In this document: positions 25,927-32,789 of the stretch, one piece after another | How the letters are laid out: each line of letters begins with the position of its first letter | How positions within the stretch are numbered: the stretch's first letter is position 1 | Source of the DNA: Flavobacteriales bacterium | Lineage (GTDB): Bacteria > Bacteroidota > Bacteroidia > Flavobacteriales_C > GCA-002722245 | Direction of reading: 5' to 3' | NCBI GenBank assembly: GCA_023251075.1 | Contig: JAHEZM010000031.1 | Span: 1 to 34,883 of the forward strand | DNA: 34,883 nt | The notes under the pieces: model-generated | What the model was told of the DNA's origin: nothing | Databases searched by the model: none | Seen by the model: the letters and a program-made list of their open reading frames with translations, nothing else | Program-made: the position numbers and the translations under genes

Positions 25927-26496
25927 GTGAAGTTTAAGAAAGGAGATATTGTTTTATTTCTCAATGAGAAAATGGAAGGCGTTGTGCAATCGATTGATGC
26001 TCGCGGAAATGTGCTTATACTTACTACCGACGGATTTGAAATTCCCGCTCTTCCTAAAAATATTGTGCACAAGCTTACCGAAGAACAAATGAGAGAAGAA
26101 CGATCTAAAGAAATCCCCAAGCCTTTGGTGGTTGAAGATGATTTTTCCGACATGATTTTCATGAAAGAAGAAAATCAAAAAAATATTTCAAAACCACACT
26201 CGCATCGAAGAGATGATGTGGAAATAGAGATTGATATTCATATAGAAAGACTCACGAGCAATTATCGCACATTATCGAATGCGCAGATTGTAACTATGCA
26301 ATTGCAGTTTACAGAGCAAACCATGCGACAAGCTTTTGCAACAGGAATGCACAGAGTAGTGATTATTCATGGAGTGGGTAATGGTACCCTCAAACAGGAG
26401 GTGCGGAAATTTTTAAAGAGATATGAAGGTATAAAAGTTGATGATGCCAGTTTTAGAAAATATGGAAACGGAGCAACTGTAGTTTATTTGAAATGA
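25927..26496 (+). CDS. Short Smr-domain protein (MutS2-like Smr)
   Basis: 190 residues from a GTG at 25927. The N-terminal 50 residues (VKFKKGDIVLFLNEKMEGVVQSIDARGNVLI) resemble the KOW-like start of Bacteroidota DUF2027/Smr proteins. A linker leads to a C-terminal Smr domain (about 98-190) with the pattern IDIHIERL, QLQFTEQTMRQAF, VVIIHGVGNGTLKQEVRKFL and GATVVYLK. HGxGxG is the Smr signature, linked to nicking or RNA endonuclease activity. It lacks the central region of the longer family members. An earlier start (25834) is possible in frame but would overlap the divergent NUDIX gene and encode a stretch with no family match. Its cellular role is not known. Confidence 0.82.
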   Translation: MKFKKGDIVLFLNEKMEGVVQSIDARGNVLILTTDGFEIPALPKNIVHKLTEEQMREERSKEIPKPLVVEDDFSDMIFMKEENQKNISKPHSHRRDDVEIEIDIHIERLTSNYRTLSNAQIVTMQLQFTEQTMRQAFATGMHRVVIIHGVGNGTLKQEVRKFLKRYEGIKVDDASFRKYGNGATVVYLK

Positions 26497-26561
26497 ATAC
26501 AAAAATGAAATGTGAATTCAAGTTTGGTTTGTAGTTCACATTCATATGTTTTAGAAACGAA

Positions 26562-26587
26562 GTTATTAAAATAAAATATTTAATAAC
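26562..26587. repeat. AT-rich hairpin in the Smr/T9SS-cargo spacer
   Basis: Perfect nine-base arms GTTATTAAA and TTTAATAAC. It lies in a 241-base spacer (26497-26737) that also holds a weaker inverted repeat (AATGTGAA / TTCACATT, about 26506-26544). No gene is seen there. The hairpin has no GC core, so it is a poor terminator. Confidence 0.4.
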
Positions 26588-26737
26588 TACAATTAAATCA
26601 CTCTGTTTCTCTTTATTTTCTAGTGTTGTGTTGATTTTGGTGGGTTTTGAGTTGCTGACTAAATACGCCGTAAGGTGGTGGATCGATTGACAATAATAAA
26701 CCTTTGTGCTAAATTGCGCCTTAATTAATCACTTTCT

Positions 26738-28222
26738 ATGAGATATTTGTTACTTTTTTTCACCCTTCTATTTACTAATTCCATTACTTACGCTGCTTCA
26801 TGTGTGTATGCTTATGGTAATTACATTGGAAATGGAAATGCAACCAAAGCCATTACAGGAATCTCCTTTACTCCGGAAGCCATATTGGTAAAACCTGTTG
26901 GAAATTACGGTGCCTGGATAACCACCAATACAATGGCCGCTGGTTATGCTAAATTATTAAGTTCAACAGCTGCTGTAACTACCGGTTATATTAGCTCAAT
27001 TGATGCGGGTGGATTTACTGTAGGTACCTCAGCAAATGTAAATAATGTGCTCTATCAGTATGTGGTATTTGATGAAACTACTGATTTTAATATTGGTTCT
27101 TTTACAGGGAATGCTGTAACTGCAACAGATCATTCAGGTTTAACATCAGGACAGCCAGAGGTGCTTTGGATTTTTCCGGAAAATGCAACCGGATCAACTT
27201 TTACTCAAGCAAATAGAAGTCCACTGGATGGTTATTGGACAGACGGTTCCGACGGTAGCCAGCACGCTATGTGGGCATGGAGTGGTACTGGGTTTACTGC
27301 AGGTACTGTTCAAAATGCCAATACAATTGTTTATCATTTTATAGCTATGGATGCGAGTGCTGATGCTAACATAGAAGAAGGAATTTATGTGGGTGATGGA
27401 ACAGATGATAAGAGCGTTACTCCATTGGGTGGAGGTTTTACTCCTACAGTGGCGTTGACCTTTACTCATGCAACGGCTGGGCCACCTTCCCTTAAAACGG
27501 CAGCAATGACAAGCAATAATGCATTTAAATTAGGAAGCGCCACAGGTGTAGAAACAGATTTAATAAAAACGTTTGTGGCAGGAGGTGTCACCTTAGGCAC
27601 CGATGGGGCTACTAATCCCTCTGCCAACTTCAATAGCTTATTAGGTTTTTCAAATGGTACCTCTCTTCCGGTTGAATTAACTTCTTTTGAGGCACATAAA
27701 TATGAATCTGATGTTAGTTTAACTTGGGAAACAGCTACTGAAGTGAATAGTGATCATTTTGAAATTATGCATTCAACAGATGGTGAGAATTTCTCTTCAA
27801 TTGGCACAGTGGCGGCACAAGGTAATTCTAATCATTTTATCAGGTATGATTTCACCCATGAAAAACCAGGGAATGGAATTCACTATTATCAATTGGTGGA
27901 ATATGATGCAGATGGTGCTTTTGAAAAGTTTAAAACGATTATTGTTAATATGAACGATGATTTAGAAATGATTACTCAATTGTTTCCCAATCCAACAAAA
28001 AGCTATACATCGCTCTACTTTAATTCTTCAGTGGGGGGTTGTTATTTCATTACAATTAATGATTTGTCGGGAAAGGAAGTTTATTCAGCAAAAATAGGAA
28101 CCATGATTGGTGAAAATTTATTTAAAATATCTATGGTGGAATTTGCCGAGGGAACTTATAATGTGAATTTGCGAGCACCCGGAGGTAGTGTATCGAGTAT
28201 CAAAGTAGTGAAGATAAATTAA
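26738..28222 (+). CDS. T9SS-secreted protein with three tandem beta repeats
   Basis: 494 residues. A signal peptide (about 1-19) is followed by three degenerate repeats of about 88 residues (26-112, 117-204, 213-304). Each begins IG/VG-x-G, has an FTPEAILVKP-like strand pair, and ends with a GFTxGT ... N-rich ... YxFxxxD pattern. Next is the LPVELTSFEA ... LTWETATEVNSDHFEIMHS region (about 309-400), common before T9SS domains, and a C-terminal sorting domain (about 413-494) with QLFPNPT and ISMVEFAEGTYNV. So it is predicted to cross the outer membrane by T9SS and be anchored or released at the surface. No enzymatic residues are recognised; the repeats recall phage-tail-like or surface-repeat domains. 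Confidence 0.85.
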   Translation: MRYLLLFFTLLFTNSITYAASCVYAYGNYIGNGNATKAITGISFTPEAILVKPVGNYGAWITTNTMAAGYAKLLSSTAAVTTGYISSIDAGGFTVGTSANVNNVLYQYVVFDETTDFNIGSFTGNAVTATDHSGLTSGQPEVLWIFPENATGSTFTQANRSPLDGYWTDGSDGSQHAMWAWSGTGFTAGTVQNANTIVYHFIAMDASADANIEEGIYVGDGTDDKSVTPLGGGFTPTVALTFTHATAGPPSLKTAAMTSNNAFKLGSATGVETDLIKTFVAGGVTLGTDGATNPSANFNSLLGFSNGTSLPVELTSFEAHKYESDVSLTWETATEVNSDHFEIMHSTDGENFSSIGTVAAQGNSNHFIRYDFTHEKPGNGIHYYQLVEYDADGAFEKFKTIIVNMNDDLEMITQLFPNPTKSYTSLYFNSSVGGCYFITINDLSGKEVYSAKIGTMIGENLFKISMVEFAEGTYNVNLRAPGGSVSSIKVVKIN

Positions 28223-28240
28223 GAGATAATCTTATATAAT

Positions 28241-28272
28241 AAAAATGCACGGTTAAACACCGTGCATTTTTT
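28241..28272. terminator. Bidirectional Rho-independent terminator
   Basis: Arms AAAAATGCACGGT and ACCGTGCATTTTT around a five-base loop, with A and T runs at the two ends. It lies between the convergent T9SS-cargo gene and acs and serves both strands. Confidence 0.9.
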
Positions 28273-28292
28273 ATTTAATTATACCTGAAAAA

Positions 28293-30203
28293 TTAGGCTT
28301 TCACTGGAACCAAAGCTCCTTTGATAATTCCATCAACAACAGATGGATCAAGCAATGTAGAAGTGTCTCCTAAATTAGAAACATCACCTTCGGCTACTTT
28401 TCTTAAGATTCTTCTCATGATTTTTCCAGAACGTGTTTTAGGTAGACCCGGTACAATTTGAATTTTATCTGGTTTGGCAATCGGACCAATAATTTTAGTC
28501 ACGATATCCAATACTTCTTTACGGAAAGCATCCTCGTTTTCAATTTTCTCTTCGCAAATTACATAAGCGTAGATTCCTTGTCCTTTAATCTCATGAGGAT
28601 AGCCTACCACTGCAGATTCAATGATTTTCGGATGTTCGTTCAAAGCGTTTTCCACTTCGGCAGTTCCCATACGGTGACCGCTTACATTGATAACGTCGTC
28701 TACTCGTCCGGTAATTCTATAATATCCATTTTCATCCCTCTTACAACCATCGCCAGTGAAATATTTGTTTTCGTAAGTAGAGAAATAAGTTGTTCTGCAT
28801 CTTTCGTGATCACCGTAAGTAGTACGAATGATCGAAGGCCAAGGGAATTTAATACATAAGTTACCTTCAACATCATTCCCCACGATTTCTTTTCCTTCAG
28901 CATCCACCAAAATCGGTTGAATACCTGGCATTGGTAAAGTTGCGTAAGTTGCTTTTTCTTTGGTTACTCCAGCCATTGGTGAAATCATAAATCCACCGGT
29001 TTCTGTTTGCCAGTAGGTATCTACAATCGGACATTTTTCATGTCCGATATTTTTAAAGTACCATTCCCACGCTTCTAAGTTGATGGGTTCACCCACAGAG
29101 CCTAAAGCTCTCAATGAACTTAAATCGTATTTTTTAGGAATATCATCACCGTAAGCCATCAACGCACGAATAGCAGTTGGCGCGGTATAGAAAATATTTA
29201 CTTTGTGTTTTTGGCAAACTTCCCAGAATCGTCCGGCATCAGGATAAGTAGGAACACCTTCAAACATAACAGAAGTTGCTCCGGCCAATAGCGGACCGTA
29301 AACGATATATGAGTGACCAGTAATCCAACCTATATCGGCAGTACACCAGTAAATTTCACCTTCTTCGTATTGAAATGCATTACGGAAAGTATAGTCGGTA
29401 TATACCATGTACCCACCTGTAGTATGCACTACACCTTTTGGTTGTCCGGTTGAACCCGATGTATATAAAATAAACAAGGGATCTTCAGAATCTACTTCAA
29501 CAGCTTCGCAAGAAGTGCTTTGTTTTGGCATTTCTTCATGCCACCAGAAATCACGTCCACTTACCATCTCCACAGGAGTATTCGTTCTTTTGAAAACGAT
29601 TTGAGAAGTGATGCTCGGGCAAGTTTTTAAGGCTTCGTCCACCACGGATTTTACTGCAATAGCTTTAGCTCCACGAGGATTTCCATCAGAGGTAATTACC
29701 ACTTTCGCTTTAGCATCGTTAATTCTATCGGCCAAGGCATTAGAAGAAAAACCGGCAAATACTACAGAGTGAATTGCGCCCAAACGAGCAGTAGCCAAAC
29801 AAGCAACGGCTAACTCAGGAACCATTGGCATATACAAACAAACTCTGTCGCCTTTTTGAACACCGTGTGCTTTAAGTACATTGGCGAACTGACAAACTTT
29901 TTCGTGTAATTCTTTATAAGTTATTTTAACTGCGGCTTCGCTAGGTTCATTAGGTTCCCAAAGAATAGCCACTTGGTTGGCTCGGGTGGCAAGGTGACGG
30001 TCGAGAGCATTTTCGGTAATGTTTAATTTTCCATTTACAAACCATTCTACTTTAGGCTCTTTAAAGTTCCAGTTTAAAACCTTATCCCATTTCTTTTTCC
30101 AAACAAATGATTCCGCTTGTTCAGCCCAGAAAGCTTCAGGTTGATCAACACTTTTTTTGTATTCTCTTTGGTAATCTTCGAAAGTTCTAATTCTTGTGGC
30201 CAT
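28293..30203 (-). CDS. acs: Acetyl-CoA synthetase (AMP-forming)
   Basis: Activates acetate to acetyl-CoA through acetyl-AMP. 636 residues from the ATG at 30203 (MATRIRTF), the usual family length. Motifs: YTSGSTGQPKGVVHTTGG (P-loop, about 265), TYWQTETGG (about 412), YFTGDGCKRDENGYYRITGRVDD (about 500) and the C-terminal SGKIMRRILRK whose Lys is acetylated in many species. An in-frame TTG at 30329 would add 42 residues, but that extension runs into a repeat element and has no family match, so it is rejected. Downstream is a strong terminator; upstream is the repeat element, so acs is likely transcribed alone. Confidence 0.96.
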   Translation of the reverse strand: MATRIRTFEDYQREYKKSVDQPEAFWAEQAESFVWKKKWDKVLNWNFKEPKVEWFVNGKLNITENALDRHLATRANQVAILWEPNEPSEAAVKITYKELHEKVCQFANVLKAHGVQKGDRVCLYMPMVPELAVACLATARLGAIHSVVFAGFSSNALADRINDAKAKVVITSDGNPRGAKAIAVKSVVDEALKTCPSITSQIVFKRTNTPVEMVSGRDFWWHEEMPKQSTSCEAVEVDSEDPLFILYTSGSTGQPKGVVHTTGGYMVYTDYTFRNAFQYEEGEIYWCTADIGWITGHSYIVYGPLLAGATSVMFEGVPTYPDAGRFWEVCQKHKVNIFYTAPTAIRALMAYGDDIPKKYDLSSLRALGSVGEPINLEAWEWYFKNIGHEKCPIVDTYWQTETGGFMISPMAGVTKEKATYATLPMPGIQPILVDAEGKEIVGNDVEGNLCIKFPWPSIIRTTYGDHERCRTTYFSTYENKYFTGDGCKRDENGYYRITGRVDDVINVSGHRMGTAEVENALNEHPKIIESAVVGYPHEIKGQGIYAYVICEEKIENEDAFRKEVLDIVTKIIGPIAKPDKIQIVPGLPKTRSGKIMRRILRKVAEGDVSNLGDTSTLLDPSVVDGIIKGALVPVKA

Positions 30204-30300
30204 GCAGTTAAAATTTAAATTCTTTAATTGGGGTTCTAAGATAGAAAAATGTTTGTGGTTTCTGACTTGATATTTTAAGTTTTTTTTGAAATTATCTCTA

Positions 30301-30532
30301 TTCATCATTGCGAGATTTTTTGTACTCAAAAATGAAGCAATTATATTTAATTGCCGTTGGTTTTAACCAACGGAAAAAGAATGCCCATAGAAGGCTTTAG
30401 CCAAAAAAAATGTTTCGGCTAAAGCCAATTATAAAAACAATCAAATCCATCGGTTAAAACCGACGGCAATTGAAATTAAAAACATTATAAGATTGCTTCA
30501 TTTTCGGGTACAAAAAATATCGCAATGACGAA
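30301..30532. repeat. Composite nested inverted-repeat element (MITE- or REP-like)
   Basis: About 232 bases that fold back on themselves in three layers. Outer arms (30301-30343 and about 30490-30532) are about 43 bases with only a few mismatches; they carry TCATTGCGA and ATGAAGCAAT. Middle blocks (30350-30373 and 30447-30470) complement each other and each is itself a palindrome (CCGTTGGTTTTAACCAACGG and its CCATCGGTTAAAACCGACGG form). The inner hairpin (30393-30402 and 30417-30426) pairs GGCTTTAGCC with GGCTAAAGCC. There is no coding frame. Layout fits a non-autonomous mobile repeat; the short palindromes resemble REP units mobilised by RAYT transposases in Bacteroidota. It fills most of the 341-base gap between the heptose kinase stop and the acs start. 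Confidence 0.88.
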
Positions 30533-30544
30533 ATAGGGGGGGAT

Positions 30545-31528
30545 TTACTTTATAGACTCACTCAATAACTGTAATTTATTTATGGGCACAACACCCACCT
30601 TTTCGCAAACCAAACCACCAGCCAAATTTGATATTCGAACAATATCTTCATCGTTTAAACCTGCTGCTAAAGCCAATGATGCAACAGCGATAACAGTATC
30701 ACCTGCGCCACTAACATCGGCGATGTTACGTATTTCAGCAGGAACATGAACTTCTTTTTCACCGCATATTAAGGCACCTTTTTCAGATAAGGTGATAAGC
30801 AGTTTATCGATGTTCAATTCGGCTTTAAATTTTTTAGCTTTCTCTTTAAGAGTATCTAAATTGAATACTTCCCAATCTATTTTAGTGCCCTCTACAAATT
30901 CTTTTAAATTGGGTTTAAATAGAGTAGCACCTTTGTAGAGAAAGAAATTAGATTTTTTAGGATCAACAGTAACAGGAATGTTTTTGACTTTCGCCATAGC
31001 AATGGTTTCTCTAATTACTTTCTCGGTTAAAACTCCTTTGTTGTAATCTTCTAAAATGATGACATCTATTTTTTTAGTGTTTAACAAAGAAGAAATTTTT
31101 TCAATAAAGTTTTTTTCTGAAGTTGAATCTAAATATTCTGTAGTTTCTTCATCTACACGTAACATATGATGTGCAGAACTAATGATGCGGGTTTTAGAAG
31201 TTGTTTTACGGGATTTATCGATCACCATTCCTTCCGCAGAAAGGTTGCTTTCTTTCAATAATTCTAAAAAAGAATCTCCTTTACTATCGTTGCCAATTAC
31301 TCCGCAAAGTATAGGTGTAGCGCCTAAGGCAACAATATTTAAAGCCACGTTGGCAGCACCCCCCAAACGGTTTTCACGTTTGCTGATAGACACTACAGGA
31401 ACCGGAGCTTCGGGAGAGATTCGGGAAACGTGTCCCCATAAATAAGCATCTACCATTGAATCTCCAACAATCAAAACTGTTTGATTGTTGAAGGATTCAA
31501 AGGCTTTTTCTATAGATGCTTTTGACAT
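30545..31528 (-). CDS. rfaE1: D-glycero-beta-D-manno-heptose-7-phosphate kinase
   Basis: PfkB/ribokinase-fold sugar kinase of 327 residues matching the N-terminal half of E. coli HldE: LIVGDSMVDAYLWGHVSRISPEAPVPVV (about 18-45), RLGGAANVALNIVALG (about 54-69), ILEDYNKGVLTE, and the catalytic DVSGAGDTVIAVASLALAAG (about 269-288). It makes heptose 1,7-bisphosphate for lipopolysaccharide core heptose. The adenylyltransferase half of HldE is absent here and, as in many species, would be a separate gene elsewhere. It starts six bases after the aminotransferase stop, so the two are co-transcribed. Confidence 0.88.
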   Translation of the reverse strand: MSKASIEKAFESFNNQTVLIVGDSMVDAYLWGHVSRISPEAPVPVVSISKRENRLGGAANVALNIVALGATPILCGVIGNDSKGDSFLELLKESNLSAEGMVIDKSRKTTSKTRIISSAHHMLRVDEETTEYLDSTSEKNFIEKISSLLNTKKIDVIILEDYNKGVLTEKVIRETIAMAKVKNIPVTVDPKKSNFFLYKGATLFKPNLKEFVEGTKIDWEVFNLDTLKEKAKKFKAELNIDKLLITLSEKGALICGEKEVHVPAEIRNIADVSGAGDTVIAVASLALAAGLNDEDIVRISNLAGGLVCEKVGVVPINKLQLLSESIK

Positions 31529-31534
31529 TTTATA

Positions 31535-32731
31535 TTATTTCAATTTAGCCAAAGAAGCTTTAATTCTTCCGATAGCTTTTACCAAAACATCATCAGAGGT
31601 AGCGTAAGAAATACGAATACATTCAGGAGAACCGAATGAATCGCCACCTACGCAAGCCACCAGTGCATCTTCCAATAAGAAGTTGGCTAAATCGTCGCCT
31701 GTTTTAATTGCTTTTCCGTTGAAGCTGGTACCCAAATAGTAAGAAGCATCAGGGAAAATATAAAATGCTCCGGCAGGAACGTTGGTTTTCAATCCCGGAA
31801 TTTCTTTCAATAAACCTAATACTAAATCTCTTCTTCTTAAGAAAGCGGTTTTCATTTCGCCTGTTAAGTTTACGCCACCGTTTACGGCAGCAATGGTAGC
31901 TTGTTGAGCGATGGTACAAGCGCCTGAAGTGATTTGTCCTTGTAATTTTGTACAAGCTTTAGCAATCCAGTCTGGCCCAGCTAAATAACCAATTCTCCAA
32001 CCTGTCATTGCAGCACCTTTAGCCACACCATTTACAGTGAAAACACGGTCTTTAACGAAATCGAAAGAAGCCATGCTTGCAGTTGGTTCACCTGTGAAGT
32101 TGATGTATTCATAAATTTCATCAGCCAATACATACAATTCATCATGCTTAACAATTACTTTGGCCAATGCTTCCAACTCAGCTTTAGAATAAACTGAACC
32201 TGAAGGATTACAAGGAGAAGAATAAACTACCAATCTTGTTTTTGGAGTGATAGCTGCTTCCAATTCAGCAGGAGTGATTTTGAAATCGTTCTCAATTGTA
32301 GCTTTAACTTCAACCACGATACCGCCAGCCAATTTCACTAAATCAGCATAGCTCACCCAGTAAGGAGCAGGTAAAATAACTTCGTCGCCCGGATTGATAC
32401 AAGCCAGCATCACATTCGCGATAGAATGTTTAGCACCTGTAGAAACCACAATTTGATTGGGTTTGTATTCAATGTTGTTTTCTCTTTTTAATTTGGTAGC
32501 AATAGCCTGTTGCAATTCAGGATAACCTGGAACAGGAGGATATTTACTAAAGTTTTTATCGATAGCTGTTTTGGCAGCTTCCTTAACGACATCAGGAGTG
32601 TTAAAATCGGGTTCACCGATACTTAAACTGATAACATCTAATCCTTGTGCTTTCAACTCGCGGCTTTTCGCAGTCATAGCGATAGTAGCCGATTCGATAA
32701 GGTCTTGTACTCTTTGTGAAACGTGAGCCAT
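31535..32731 (-). CDS. Aspartate-type PLP-dependent aminotransferase
   Basis: Fold-type I, class I/II aminotransferase of 398 residues, likely moving the amino group from aspartate to 2-oxoglutarate. Motifs: SLSIGEPDFNTP (about 34-45), YSSPCNPSGSVY (about 168-179), LADEIYEYI (about 199-207), VNGVAKGAAMTGWRIGYLAG with the PLP-binding Lys (about 230-249), and ECIRISYATSDD with the substrate-binding Arg near the end. The ATG at 32731 starts the family-typical MAHVSQRVQDLIES; an upstream in-frame start would add 29 residues with no family match. Lead gene of a unit with the heptose kinase. Exact substrate not proven. Confidence 0.93.
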   Translation of the reverse strand: MAHVSQRVQDLIESATIAMTAKSRELKAQGLDVISLSIGEPDFNTPDVVKEAAKTAIDKNFSKYPPVPGYPELQQAIATKLKRENNIEYKPNQIVVSTGAKHSIANVMLACINPGDEVILPAPYWVSYADLVKLAGGIVVEVKATIENDFKITPAELEAAITPKTRLVVYSSPCNPSGSVYSKAELEALAKVIVKHDELYVLADEIYEYINFTGEPTASMASFDFVKDRVFTVNGVAKGAAMTGWRIGYLAGPDWIAKACTKLQGQITSGACTIAQQATIAAVNGGVNLTGEMKTAFLRRRDLVLGLLKEIPGLKTNVPAGAFYIFPDASYYLGTSFNGKAIKTGDDLANFLLEDALVACVGGDSFGSPECIRISYATSDDVLVKAIGRIKASLAKLK

Positions 32732-32756
32732 TGTTTTTGATTTTAAATTTGTGGGG

Positions 32757-32764
32757 CAAAAATA
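32757..32764 (-). promoter_or_regulatory. Possible -7 box (TATTTTTG) for the aminotransferase-kinase unit
   Basis: Exact TAnnTTTG match on the minus strand, 25 bases before the ATG at 32731, in the 58-base divergent spacer with the HD-domain gene. No clear -33 element. Confidence 0.35.
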
Positions 32765-32789
32765 GTAAATTAATTTACCTTTACACTTC

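Noticed and set aside
30204-30329. N-terminal extension of acs from a TTG
   Set aside because: The extension reads into the inverted-repeat element and is absent from the family; MATRIRTF at 30203 gives the usual length.
30301-30532. CRISPR array or IS element
   Set aside because: The repeats are inverted and nested, not direct with regular spacers, and no transposase frame is present.
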